Source: Mariannaea sp. PMI_226 (Eukaryota; Ascomycota; Sordariomycetes; Hypocreales; Nectriaceae). Taken from it: DNA of 64,000 bases. The DNA is taken from contig JANFOG010000001.1 in the NCBI GenBank assembly GCA_024336345.1, positions 4,340,001-4,404,000 on the forward strand, written 5' to 3'. This document shows positions 23,034-35,542 of this stretch, piece after piece (the first letter of the stretch is position 1; each line of letters opens with the position of its first letter). A model generated the notes under the pieces. It was given only the letters and a program-made list of their open reading frames with translations. It searched no databases and was not told the origin of the DNA. A program made the translations under genes and the position numbers.

Positions 23034-25191
23034 ATGGCTCTGATTCGAGGCTTGTCACGCCAATGCGTCGCGCGGGGACTCTTCCATGGTAGGAGAACGG
23101 GACAACAGCAGAAGAGAGGGTTGGCAACAGCAGGCTTGAGTCTTCGATGGGGTCCGAATGAGGTACGTTGGTTGCTGCTATTTCAAATTTTGAGGCTCTG
23201 CTTGAGAACATGATGTCATGAAGTCATGATAAAAGTATCAATAGGATGTGGTCTCACTTATCGCATCGCCGAGAGCAGTGTCATGAGATGTGCCAGCCAC
23301 CCCTCATCTCATCTCATCTATTTGCATACATTCTCAGTCAATTGTTCACTAACACACAGCCTTTCTCACACATAAGCCCGCCCTCTACTCTGGCACCATC
23401 CCCCAGCACTTTTCCTCCGTCGTCTCTTCCCACGGCGATCGCCCGGCTGTGATCGCTCGCTCGCCTTCATGTCCCTTGCTATCTGTCTCAGCTACCGAGA
23501 CGTCACTCACATACCACGATCTCGACCTCTTCTCCAACCGCCTCGCCGACTCGCTCAAATCGCTTGGCGTGCGCAAAGGCGACCACGTTGCCGTTTCCCT
23601 AGGGAACACGCCAAACTTCGCTGCGCTCACCTACGCCATCTTCAAGCTCGGCGCGGTGCTGGTACCTCTCAACCCTGGCTTCAATGACCGCCAGGTTGCT
23701 GCCGCGCTCAAGCACCTCGCCGTCGAAGTCCTCATCATCGGCGCCGTGACAGACCTGGCGTACAGGCCGGGTAAGGGAAGATGTAACCAGCCCCTGCTAG
23801 AGAGCATCGCGGGCGACCTCCATTCACCAAAGATTCAGAGCGACACGGTCCCGTCACTGCGAAAGGTCATTGTCGTCGACAACCGGCCAAGCCATCCAGA
23901 TGTCAACTTCAACCTGGAAGCGTACCCAGCCTTGACGCCCTTCACAACTCTATTCGAGGGTTCAACCAGCCCAGTCACCCCCGATTCTCCCCTTGATCCT
24001 AACGAAACAGTCAACATCCAATTCACATCCGGCACCACATCAGCTCCCAAGGCAGCCATGCTCTCCCACCACTCCATACTCAACAACGGCGCCCTGATCG
24101 CACATCGTATGGGCCTCGTCCCCTCTGATCGCATCGTCGTGCCACCTCCGCTGTTTCATTGCTTTGGCAGTGTTCTCGGGTACATGGCCACCGCCACCAC
24201 TGGCTCTGCTATTCTCTTCCCCAGCCCGGCCTTCGACCCCGTCGCCACGCTGAAGATGTGCTTTGACCACGACGCCACTGGTCTGTACGGCGTGAGCACC
24301 ATGCTCGTCGCCGTTCTGGAAGCCCTCGATTCCGGAGACGTCGTGCCCCATGCGCCCAGGAATCTGACAAAGGGAATCGTCGCCGGCAGCAGCGTTCCCG
24401 AGTCCCTTATGCGCACACTTTACGCTCGCCTGGGCCTCGCCGACGTTGTCATCTGCTACGGCATGACCGAGACGAGCCCGGTCAACTGCATGACGATGCC
24501 CTCCGACCCTCTATCCAAACGAACGTCCAGCGTCGGCACGCCAATGCCTCACACTGGCGTCAAGATTGTAGACCCTCACGACCGCTCGCGCGTGCTACCC
24601 CTTGGGGAGCGCGGTGAGCTCGCAGCCGCCGGCTATCTGGTCATGAAGGGATACTACGGAGATGAAGCGAGGACGGCGGAGGTGAGGCAAGCTGACGAAA
24701 AGGACGGTCTGGTATGGATGTATTCAGGCGACGAGGCTGAGATGGATGCCGACGGTTACGTGCAAATCACGGGGCGCATCAAAGATTTGATTATTCGTGG
24801 CGGAGAAAACATCCATCCCCTCGAGGTGGAAGATTGCCTCATGACCCACGACGGCGTCCGCGAAGCAAGCGTCGTGGGCGTTCCAGACGAGCGTCTTGGG
24901 GAAGCCGTCGCAGCCTTTGTCATTCCTGCACGAGGCTGGACGCCCTCGTCGCCTCCCCCATCAACCACCCCTCTAGACGAGGACACAATAGCGGCCCTCG
25001 AGTTGGAGCACAAACTCACACCTGATATTGTGCGGACGTGGGTGAGCCAGAAACTGTCCAAGCACCTGGTCCCCAAGTATGTCTTTTGGATAGACGAGTA
25101 TCCTAAGACTGCGAGCGGAAAGATCCAAAAGTACAAGCTTCGCGATATAGCAAAGGAGAAGCTCGGCATCACGGATAAGGGAGCCAAATGA
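23034..25191 (+). CDS. Acyl-CoA synthetase (AMP-forming), ACSF2-like, probably mitochondrial
   Basis: Exon 23034-23162 (43 codons) and exon 23377-25191 give 647 residues. The 214-bp intron has donor GTACGT, branch CACTAAC and an AAG acceptor that joins WGPNE to PALYSGTIPQHFSSVV. The N-terminus (MALIRGLSRQCVARGLFHGRR, then KRGLATAG) is basic and lacks acids, a mitochondrial presequence; the C-terminus has no peroxisomal SKL-type signal. Adenylate-forming motifs are present: the A3 loop IQFTSGTTSAPKAA at about residue 260, YGMTETSP, YSGDEAEMDADGYVQITGRIKDLIIRGGENIHP, and the catalytic Lys region TASGKIQKYKLRD (A10). The enzyme activates a carboxylic acid, likely a short- or medium-chain fatty acid, to its CoA thioester. 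The substrate cannot be deduced. The A3 loop has Ser where most members have Gly (TTGxPK). Confidence 0.9.
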
Positions 25192-25760
25192 GGAGGGATT
25201 GACGATACAACGAGCCTTCAACTGCAACAAATACGAAGGGAAGCACAGTGGTGGTATCCAAATTCTCGTGTTCCCCTGTTATATATCCATAGTTTAAAAA
25301 GCGCTATTCGTAAATATATACTTCATGGCGCATCATAGCATACAACAAAGACTAGAGCTCGCAAGCAAACTTTTCTTGACTCTTTCTTTCTACTGATGGA
25401 GGATATCGTCATCTATGAGAGCACTCTGGTCTCTTGAAAAAACCCCAATGCAATTGCGAGTCATAAAGGGTGCCTGACCCCAACCCATTCCGTTAGGCGC
25501 CATGCGGCGATAGGGCGCGCCGCACAAGAAACAAGCAAACAAGAAAATTGACATCATGAAAGGCATATGGAAACCTTCCTTACGCCGAAACCCTCTGCAT
25601 ACAGAGCGCATGCATAGGTAGTTTCGCACAAAAAAAAACAATAAAAACAAGGGACACATCATAATGACCTGTGATGGTGAGGGGTGAAAAAAAAGGGGGG
25701 GAATCCTGTGCAGCGTCATGATGGTGACCATGTGCGCAAACTCCAAATTCCTTTTTACCC
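25192..25760. other. Convergent intergenic, synthetase / ceramide synthase 3' ends
   Basis: About 570 bp between convergent stops. It holds 3' UTRs, and I see nothing else. Confidence 0.6.
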
Positions 25761-27896
25761 TTACTCAACCTGCTTCTCGCAGCCAATGCGTCCCAATAAC
25801 TCCTTGCGATCGCTGTGTCCCGGTAGGCTGACTCCAGAACTGCTAGCCTGTTTTCTGAGACCGGTTCGGCGCTCCCAGTTTCGAAGATCAAGCTCCTCAA
25901 CACCAACCTCCTGTTCAAGGGGCTGGGCTTCCTCGTAGATGAATTCGTCCTCTTCGTCCTCCTCTTCGCCGCCCTCGTCGTCACTTCGGACGTCATCGGC
26001 GGAATCTCCTTTGAGAACCTTCATCACAACACGGACGATCATGGTGAACCAAACGAGAGTGAGCACCTGGAGGAAGAGCAGGGGTGTCAAGAACGCCCAC
26101 TTGACAGTCTCGTTATAGCAAACTGGGCCATTGGAGTTGTAGAACGGCTCGATCAGATATGCCAAGCCTTCAGGCGCCTCAAGCGGCCCAACAAGGTTGT
26201 CGCCCTCACCCTTGAAGCACCCGGTCTCCATAATGTCGGGAGTGTGGGCATAAATAGACCAGCACACGATCATGAACAGGATATGACGAGTCACAAACCA
26301 CGACACGACGAAAAGACCGAACATGGCATCGCATAGCGTTTGGAATCCGCAGTATTTTAGACACTTGGCCAACTACCACAAGAAGTCAGTTGAGAGTTAC
26401 CTTTGAGGGGGCGCGGTTATACAGTAAAACTTACGGGAAGGACCAGGTCTTCGAAATCCATGAGAATGAGAATCAAGTTGCCGACCCGGGTATGGCCATA
26501 AGCATAGCACGCCCAGATAAGGGTACAGGTGACAAAGTGATGGGTAAGCATCTGCCAATGGTCCTTGCGACGCTCTTCAATGTGAATTACAATGATTTGC
26601 TGGAGCCAGAAAGCCCATTGAACCAGAAGATAGGTTTTCATAATGGCCCCAAGCTCACGGCTAGGCCATGCGGTCCAGAGTTCTCTCATGTTTAGCCAAT
26701 GAGGGTTGGTGTAGTAGATATACTGTTCCATATAATTAGCAACCTCCAATTTCTCGGTCGTAAACTCATCAAATAAGAAACTCACCATGCCCAGAGGCCA
26801 AAAAGCAGTGTACAAAATAGCCAACCAAGCTTGCTCGCTGAACCGGGTCAAGGCTTTTCTCTTAGTGATTCCTTGCAGCTTGCCGAGGGGAGCAAGAAGG
26901 TATTCCATGGTAGCAGCTCGGAGACCAGTAAAGACAACAATGCCAAAGATGAGGAAGTACACATCGTCAAATCCAACGCCATATTTGCCAGTTTTCGAGT
27001 TCGGGTAACTGAGGTGGAAGAACTTGGTCGTGTGCGTCCTGGCTCTAGGAATGAAGTGATGGGCAAGGAACAGGAGGGCAAGAAGATTGAAGGAAAGGCC
27101 TACAAGAAACGTCTCACGGTCAGTACGACGATCCAAAACGGACGTGCATGCACGTTCACAATCTCGATCCAGATTGCAACACGCGATAAGCCGAGCAGGG
27201 TCCAAACTTAATTGAATCGGCATGGAAATAGAGAAGAGGGGTCTCAAATCACATCATCAAAGCGGCGGTGTCCGTGAGGGGGGGCTTGTTGTGCCATGCG
27301 GGGGTGTGTAGGATTCATCCGCATCGGCTCTCATGCATCAGACCTTTCTCATTGACATACCCCACGAAAATAGAGCGGCTGATAGATGTGCGGGATGGTG
27401 AAGGAGGGGGGGAGGGGACAGCGGAGAGATAATGGAAAGAAGACAGAACTGGCAGACGAAAAGGGAAATGATTGTTCGGAGCAGCAGACGACGTACCGAC
27501 TTGGTTCTCAACAAACCAGCGCGAGAGGTGCTTCCAGGTGCCCTCGTCCTTGCGCCTAAGTCGACGGACAAGAACGACACCATTTCCTGAAGTCTGCATA
27601 TATAGCGGCCCGTTCATGTTAGGGGTGCTGTGACCCGACTTGAGCCTTGGTCGCGGGGCTAGGACGGTGGTCGATTTGATGTTATTCTGGACAAGCCCAT
27701 TGGCTGTGGCACCGACGTTGGAGGTGGCCAAAACCGTTGCGGAGGGTGGTGCAGAAGGCGCTGCGGATGGTGCCGCCGAGGTCGATGTTGATGGTGCCTG
27801 TGCCGTCGCCGTGGCCGTTGCAATTGAGTTACCATTGGCGCTAGGAGTGACCTTGTCGTCGACCCGCGACGGCGATGGAGAAGCCAAGTTGCTCAT
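25761..27896 (-). CDS. LAG1: Ceramide synthase (Lag1/Lac1, TLC domain)
   Basis: Four exons, 27896-27497, 27099-26786, 26722-26435 and 26372-25761, encode 537 residues; all junctions are in frame (FVENQVG|LSFNLLALLF; FWPLGM|YIYYTNPHW; FEDLVLP|LAKCLKYCG). The N-terminal 100 or so residues are Ser/Thr/Ala/Pro-rich and disordered. A multi-pass TLC domain follows, with the Lag motif RKDHWQMLTHHFVTC...YGHTRVGNLILILMDFEDLVLP. The catalytic His pair and the Asp of MDFED are present. The C-terminus is cytosolic and acidic (DDEGGEEEDEEDEF). The enzyme N-acylates sphingoid bases with acyl-CoA in the ER. Filamentous fungi usually have two (LagA/BarA types); I cannot say which this is. The second intron (63 bp) has no stop and a length divisible by three. 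Confidence 0.94.
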
Positions 27897-29187
27897 GATT
27901 GAGCCAGCTTCGAGGGTGGAGGCAGATATGATGGGGGAGGAAACGAGGGAATTGGGCTGGTCGCGTCCTGTTCTTGTCCCGATTTTTATAGGATTGTTTC
28001 GCGATCCGTCCTGGCTCGACTGGTAGGAGAGGAGGGGGTGTGTGGGTTGAAAAGCGTTGTGGCTGGCTGCGTCTGCTTGTTGGTTGGGGGTGGAAGTGGG
28101 TGGCAGCGGGAGAAGGGAGCGCAGACAGGATACCAGACGGCAGGTGTGTGGTGAGGAAAAAAAAAATTGTGACGAGAATAGAGGTCGATCGGAGAGGAGG
28201 TCAAATGGATATCGAGGAGGGACGACAATTTCTTGGGGCGGCTTGTAGCCTTATCGAAGCCAGGTTTGGAGGAAGACAAATGTTTCGTCGGTAGGGCTCG
28301 ATGCTCTCGAAGGACGGGGTTGGTGGGTGGTGGTAGGTACGCTAGGTGGAGAGTGGAAAGGATGTTGAGGAGGGAGCAGGAAGAGTTGGTCCAAGGACGA
28401 AGAATCCCTCAACTGTCCGTTCTCACAAAGAACCAAAGCCCCCAAATAGAGGAGAGCAGGAGGGACAGGGCGTGAGGAGCAAACAGGAAGCAAGAAGCAA
28501 GAAGCAATTGAAGAAACGAGGGGGGAGGAGAGGGAAGGAAACTTGGCAAGTAAATACGGAGTCTGTAACTAGTAGAGGTAGGTAATGGAGTACACAGTTT
28601 AGCTGCCCACCACCAAAAAAAGAACCTGCCCCCCCTCAAGTCTGGGTCCCTAAATTATCAGCCAGATGTGATTTGGCTCTGTGAGATCCCAAAAAAATCC
28701 ACATGTGCCAAGGTCTGGTCCACAGCTTGCAGCAAGTGAGGAGGAGATGCCCCACAGCAGGCAAATCCCCTAGGCGGTGAGCGGGCAAGGGGTCTCTTAT
28801 TCTCTGGTGTCCGCGGGTCCCCTTGGGTGTGTGCGCAGGTGTGTGTTGAGAGAAATGCATATATATGTGGAGAGTGAGAAAGTGTGAAGGAGAGGAGAGA
28901 GGAGGCCGCGGAGTAAGAGGAGGAAGAAGAGGGTGAGGAGGGTGTTGCGACGCTACGGAACCTGGTGCTTCTTGCGACGGCAGTGTCTTCCATTGAAGCT
29001 CTTTGAGGACACTGAACAAAAAGAGACGTCACATCCCATGTGTTATGCAGACTCTTACATACATAGATAGTACATTTTCATCTCCACCTCACATCAGTCC
29101 CCGAATAAACTAAGCATGGCTCGTAAGATCCAATGGACCCTCGGAACATGTGTGTGCCAATGGGTATTGTCTCCTGTTTGATGTTGC

Positions 29188-29214
29188 ATACATACATAGT
29201 ACATACGTACATAC
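29188..29214. repeat. CATA/GTAC microsatellite
   Basis: A run of CATA and GTACATA units within non-coding DNA. Confidence 0.75.
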
Positions 29215-30418
29215 ACTGCTGGATTCCCTCCAGGCCAGGTGGAATTTCAAAGCTTGGCTCTGGTTGTGGGATTCGTCTAAGTGGATCTTGGGATCTTACA
29301 CAGTACTTCCAATAGTCTGTGGGATGACACGGGTTCTCGCAATGGCACCTACAGTACATTCGAAACACACATAAGTTGCTTCTACAGTGCAGACTTTGTA
29401 CGTACTAGATAGTAACTTACCTTAGGTAATTAATGGTGACACTGACATTTAATTGATCGGCCTTCTAATGTCTTCTGTCATTTACTTGATCTGCGCTCTC
29501 CACAACAGTCAGGTATTTCTTTATTATTACTTGAAAATTTCTCCTGTTTTTATCATTTTCTGCTATGTAGGGAGCCCAGGTACCTAGACATCGAGACTAG
29601 TGCTCACTATAAAGGACGGAAAACCATCAACGAAATAAACCTCGCTACTGGCAACGCTGTCACAGCCTAGCTTTGAGCCACGTTCAGACCCGTTTGAATG
29701 GCTTGGAAGCCAATTAATATGGAGTATTTGCACGGAGCACTTCGTATAAGGCTACCACAAACTGTGAATCCAGGTACAGGTTGTGCCTTCATAAATACTC
29801 AGGGCATCAAGTGCTTCTCTGTCCACTGGGACGGATACAAGCCGGCGCAATCCAAAAACGTTGAGGCCCCATTATATTCTCCTCGCCTTAGCCCCCTTGC
29901 TCCATGTTAGCACAGTAGTTACTTTTTAGCCGTGCGTGAGGCCCCTGTTCCCTGCTGCCGCCCTCCTCCTCTCTTCTGCCCGGGTCGGGTTGTTTTCAGG
30001 TGAAGCACAGCGCCCGCTAACAGAGAAAACAAGCACGAACAAGCACTGTGCACGGTCCTCTCTGCAGCACCAGGCGACAAATGGAATTCCCAGTTGGAAA
30101 CCTGGAAAACCTAAGAATCGATGCCTGCGAGATGCTAAGGTGGCTGTAATGTTGTACAAGACTTTAAGCGAAGCGGTACCGTACTCCTCATCTGCCTTGC
30201 CCACTTCCAGCTAGCGATGGCACAATGGCTGCACTGATCTTCTTGGACAAGAACCACTGAAAACCTTCCTTCATCTTCATGGTGTGCGCTATCCTTGTGC
30301 CTGGATGGACCCCTGATGGGTGAAGTGTGAACGGATGGTGGTGGCACACCTTCCGAAACCTAAAGCGCTCAATGCCAGCGCTGAGCAAGACACGAAAAAA
30401 TTAGGTTGGGTACATTTG

Positions 30419-30447
30419 GGGTACCTACCCGCTGTAGGTACCTATAG
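30419..30447. repeat. Paired GGTACCTA palindromes
   Basis: Two copies of GGTACCTA, separated by about 10 bp, in the LAG1/BXI1 gap. They belong to the motif family that recurs elsewhere in this window. Confidence 0.7.
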
Positions 30448-32785
30448 GAAAGAGAAGGTTGAAAAAGGACAATTCCCTGGGTCCGTCTAGCCGTACCGGA
30501 AATAATTTGGTCTCGAGATCCCACCATCTGATGGTCCCGTCACCCAGTGAGACTTGCGAAACACACTTCAGTGTTTGGTTTGAGTAGATAATTTTGAACT
30601 AGGCATATACGTCAGGTGGCATCAAGTTTCCAAGTCAGGTAGGTTGGCGTCTTCAAATCCTGCAACAGACCAACTGCATCTCATCTGTGCCCCCCCCAAG
30701 GCTGGTCATCCATGTCCCTGGTGGTGTCCCGTTTTGGTCCGCAGCTCTGTTGACTGCCGCTCGCTATTTGTGGAGACTGAACCTTGGAGAGGCTCCCGTC
30801 CCGTCCATGTGAGCTTGGAGACGATAAATATGCCCACCACGACCACCACCAACCATGCAGCCGACATTGGGTATGGCCTAACAACTTTACTTATTTAGGC
30901 GCCAGGTTATCTCGGCCCTTCTTAAAGGATACACAGGTAAATGCTCTGCAGTATGCAGTGTTCGTACATCCATAGACAGATACATCCAAGGAGAGGATGG
31001 TAGCAGCCTGAGAAATGTTGGTCATTATGTCACCCCTGATTGGCCAGTAGCCATCTTGATTTCTCTTTTGTAAAACCGCCCGCGTGTCATTCTCTTGTTT
31101 TATCCCTGCAGCCTCGGCCCCTTCAGTACAGTTCCGGGCTTTGCCTAAGGCTTGAAGCCTCCAGCCCTTTTGTCACCTCTTTCCATGCTCCGCAACATGC
31201 TACGGGCAACTCAACAAACGCCGTCAGCTGTCTTACAATAAATCAGGTGCCCGTGCCCTAGTTTCCTTGATCTCTGGTCCATTTGCTCCGCCCGGCTGTG
31301 TGAGCCAAGCGGTTTGATATCCCGAGCAAGTGTCGTCGCCCCCACACGTCGGCTAAGAGGAGTTATATCAGTTGCAGAGCTCCAATCGATCTCGATGTCA
31401 ATCAAACTACTATTTAGAACCTTCCCGTCACATTGGTTTTTTTTTTCTTTTACTATCCCGACTCAACCTATCATGGGCCTACATCTACTAGGTAGACACA
31501 TTTCATAACTGTACTCTCCTCCCAATACTCTTGCACAGTACTTATAGCTAGATACAATGTCCAGCCTGTGCAAGACCACCATCCAGCGACCCGTTCCCTT
31601 CCACACCATGTTTTCCCCTCGAGTCCTGTCAAGAGGGTTGTAGGCCCAACCCCGCGCGCCACATTCATACATTGCATAACGCGGCAGCCTATCAGACTTC
31701 GTCGGCCATCCCCGTGGAATGTTGTTTCCACTTCCACTTTCCACATCTGCTTGCTCTCCGTTGCATATATTGCATGCTCCAAGTGCTCACCAAAGCCTCT
31801 TATCACGTTGCATTATATGCGATGTGACCTGTTGAGTATGATATATGCATACGTCGTCAATCAGAGCGCGGCAGATTCGCAATTGCTTCTGGAAGCCCGT
31901 ATTCGCTCTTTTCGGAAACGTGGGGATACGAGACCAGACGAATAGCTCACTTCTGCTGTGGGCCTCGCCATCACGATTGCGTAGATGCATCATGCTGCAC
32001 GGTAATCATCTGTGGTGACGAGCTCTAACTTTCAGATACTTCCAACACCGCTACTTTGTTTCTCTAATTACTGGTGGCTCAATATTTAGAGCATTGAATC
32101 GTTACCAAGGGGATGGAAAAAGGATTCGAGGGAAAATATATTGGATATTATAGAGGCCATCATCGCGTCTGTTGAAAGACATACGTATGTACCTCTGAGT
32201 ACCAATGTCAAGCTACTTTGTTAGGGGACTAGGAACGAGCTGAAGCCTGTCAGTTCTACAGATGTACACGAAATCTGTACCCCACTTTACGGCAACTTTG
32301 CGAAAATTACCCGCTGCCATTCTCACCCGCTCCAAGGAGAGCAGAGAACCCACGACCTTTGCATGCAAGACTGCGTTATTCGGCAATGCGGTATCATTTT
32401 GGCGCCTTGTAATTTATCACCGAAAGGGAACTAGGAGGTACCAAACAAAGAGTTGGCGTTGGGTGTAGAAAGTAAGCGTGCTGCTTTCCCCGAGCCGGGA
32501 GCTCCCTTTGAGGCGTAAATTACGTCAGAAGCTAGCATAGCTACGGGCATATGCATCTGGGTAGATTTCTGATTTTCCAGATGTGACTTGGTAAAAGAAA
32601 CCGTACCTTACCATGCCCATCTCGAGAGTACGAGAACAGCAATTCCAGGACAGCGAGTCAATTCATACCATGTTTGATAAATCTTGATCCGCTCAGGCTG
32701 GCCATTCTATCTCCCCTTCTACCATTGCTATGTTAAAAAAACGTACTTGGTTACTGGCGAAGGAAGTAGCTACAATTTGATCATA

Positions 32786-32806
32786 CTTAGGTACCTACCT
32801 AGGCGG
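32786..32806. repeat. TAGGTACCTACCTAGG palindromic element
   Basis: A nearly self-complementary intergenic element, about 660 bp upstream of the BXI1 start. Confidence 0.75.
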
Positions 32807-33465
32807 TTTGTTGTCATGCAAAGATGGGTAACTTCTCATTGGCCCAGGGTAGGCAAACTTCAAGTCCAGCACTATCAGGGGCCATATAATATTAGGCCCT
32901 TAAGTTTTCTTTGCAATTGAACAAGACTCTTTCAACTGATATTTCTCACCTTGGTTGTGGCCAAAAAGGGCTGGTGACTGCATACAATTTTCGTGACAAT
33001 ATTTACCCTACAAGCCCTAAAGAAGGCCGCAAACGTAACACTCTTTAAAATTGTGACCATAGAATAGTATTTTAACAATTCGGCTGGTGCGGCTTCGGTC
33101 TATGCATGACTAACTACAGCAACCTCAGACATCCCAGGTTTTGTTGCCAGAATCCCAATCAGAACGTGATGAATCAACGATCTTTCATCTGAGGGACCCT
33201 GCTCCACAATGAGGTAGTGCCACATTCACAACGCCACATACCAGGCAGCTCTTTACCTCTAACACCAGCACCGCCACACTTCCTTCGCCACATGACCACC
33301 CCCCTTCAGAGCGCTTATCCGATCACTGTCGCATCACTCTGAGCTTCATTAAACATCTATCCTACAACCTCGACCTGGTGCCATCGACGCTCCTCCGTCA
33401 ATAAACGTCACCGCACACCGACTAACCATTGTCGCATACACGATAATAGCTGTTGCTTAGAAGCC

Positions 33466-34463
33466 ATGGCCTCTGCCACCAAATATCAGGCTGCTCCGCA
33501 GCAGGACCCTGATGATTACACACAGGCTCCCCCCTCCTACGGTGCTTCCTCATCGCGCAACGAGTCCGAAGGCCTGTTTGGCCCTCCTCGCAACAGCGAC
33601 GATGATATTCCAGACGACTTCAAGGTAAGGCTTACCATTACTTGTCAATGATATGCTGGAGCTGCCATTTCTACGATGATCATTTGGCACTTTACATGTC
33701 TTGGCTAACATGTACAATAGTTTGGCGGCTCCGTGGCCGAGGCCACCGTTGATATTCGAAACCAGTTCGTCCGCAAGGTCTATACCATTTTGACCGTCCA
33801 GCTCCTTGCTACCGCCGGTGTCAGCTCCCTCACCTTCTTCAGCGAGGGCTACAAGACTTGGATTCAAAGCCACCCCGGCGTCGTGTGGGTCTCAGTAAGT
33901 AATCCTGCTGCAGTACTTCGATCGCTTCAAGATTATCCAACAAGACAAACATGCTAATACGCTGTATATAGCTTATCGGAGCTATGGTTTTCATGGGCCT
34001 CACCTACTGGAAGCGAAAGTCTTACCCTACCAATCTCCTGTTCCTGTCGCTCTTTACCCTTGCCGAAGCCTATACCATCTCCGTCATCGTATCCTTTTAT
34101 AAGACCGAAATCGTCCTCAACGCCGTCATTCTTACTGCGGGCATGTTCGTCTTCCTTACTGCCTTTGCCTGCCAGTCCAAGTATGACTTCACCTCTTGGA
34201 TGCCTTACCTCTTCGGCGCTCTCTGGGGTGTCATCCTTTTTGGCTTCATGGCCATGTTCTTCCCTCCCAGCTCCACAACCGATCTTATCTACGGATTCGT
34301 CACTGCTCTCATTTTCAGCGGCTACATCCTCGTCGACACTCAGCTTGTGATGCGCCACCACCATGTTGAGGAGGAGATTGCTGCCGCTATCAGCCTCTAC
34401 CTTGACATCATCAACCTCTTCCTCGCCATTCTGCGTATTCTCAACAGCCAGTCTAACAACTAA
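33466..34463 (+). CDS. BXI1: Bax inhibitor-1 / TMBIM (Lifeguard) family membrane protein
   Basis: Three exons, 33466-33624, 33721-33894 and 33972-34463, encode 274 residues. Junctions DDFK|FGGSVAEATVDIRNQFVRKVY and VVWVS|LIGAMVFMGL are in frame. A Pro/Gln/Ser-rich cytosolic N-terminus of about 55 residues is followed by the BI-1 core (PF01027): the entry motif IRNQFVRKVYTILTVQLL, then about seven hydrophobic helices. Conserved pieces include SLFTLAEAYTIS and ALIFSGYILVDTQLVM, the latter carrying the Asp of the family's di-aspartyl pH/Ca2+ gate, and LYLDIINLFLAILRIL. The yeast homologue Bxi1/Ybh3 is ER/vacuolar and linked to the unfolded protein response and cell death. The function here is inferred from the family. 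Confidence 0.93.
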
Positions 34464-35542
34464 GCCGATCTGCAGTATGATGGGAAAAAGTGATTACGTC
34501 CGAGTATGTGCACTTGTGATTCCGATGTCGGCAAAGGGGGTTTTCCTTACCGACGAATCCTTTTTTTGTTTGTAGATGTTTTGCGTCTCTTTCAGTAGGA
34601 GGAATTCTCAGTTTTATTTGTACCTTGCTTACTCTTCAAGCTTCAATGCTGTACTAGCATCGGAGGATGGATGAAATAATGGTCCCGTACAGGTCGGCGT
34701 TCAGTTTTGCTTGTGCTTTCATTAACTCGATTGATTTCGCGGGTTTTGCTCTTTACTTACTATGAGATAAATTCGTAGTCAACAGACATACACACTGATT
34801 ATCGTGCGCCATGCGCTGACATGCTGTGAGGTGCCTTGGTTTTTTATTGTGATTCGCAAACCGTTTATTCATATTTGCCAGCTTTATCTAGTCTTCAAGT
34901 CAATTCATTTTGGGTCATTCAGTACGCGATTAAAAAAAGTATCGAATGTATTGATATCAGCATTAGAAGGCGACTAGAGAAAGTGGGAAACAACAAAAAC
35001 CAAAAGAGAGGTGCCCGTAGAAGAAAGGGACTACCAATGCAGCTGAGACGGGGGATTTTTGCTGACTTGGTCGGTTGGCTAGCCCGAGAAATACATCAAC
35101 AAGAGATAGAGAAGCTGTAGCCCCAGAGCACGCCAACTTTGTTGTATTGCTTGGTTGCCCCCTAAACTCCTCTTAGATTCCTCCTCTCCTTACCCGGCTG
35201 CGTCCTTTTGCAACGTTCACATGAAAAAAAAGTCCCCCATGCCCACGGCCGTCCTCCGTCATAAGATCTCACGGGAAACACTCGCAGTTGGGTATCTCTA
35301 CCATCGTATCAAGAGTTGTGGGCAGCCTTCTCGCTCTTAGGTCGAGTGTAGCAGGGCGGACGAAGAAAATAGAAAAAAGACAACTCTCAGTTTCGCAGCA
35401 GTAGGGGGAATATTCTCATCTTCTTTCTCTTTAGTCGTAGGAGAGGAAAACCAACGCCAGAAATAGACAACTGTCCAACGTCGCACTTTTTTTGGAGCAC
35501 CGCGGAAAGAACCAGTATGTGTGTGATGTAAGATGATCGATC
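34464..35542. other. Convergent intergenic, BXI1 / CDC11 3' ends
   Basis: About 1.1 kb between convergent genes. It should include 3' UTRs. The remainder has only short frames without support. Confidence 0.55.

Larger units (their letters stand above)
27897..33465. other. 5.6 kb gene-poor divergent region, LAG1 / BXI1
   Basis: It lies between two divergent starts. The LAG1-proximal 1.1 kb is purine-rich on the plus strand, that is, pyrimidine-rich in the LAG1 sense, as expected for a promoter and leader. The rest contains short unsupported frames, a CATA-type microsatellite at 29188-29214, and TAGGTACC palindromes at 29.58, 30.42 and 32.79 kb. No RNA gene is recognised. Confidence 0.55.
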
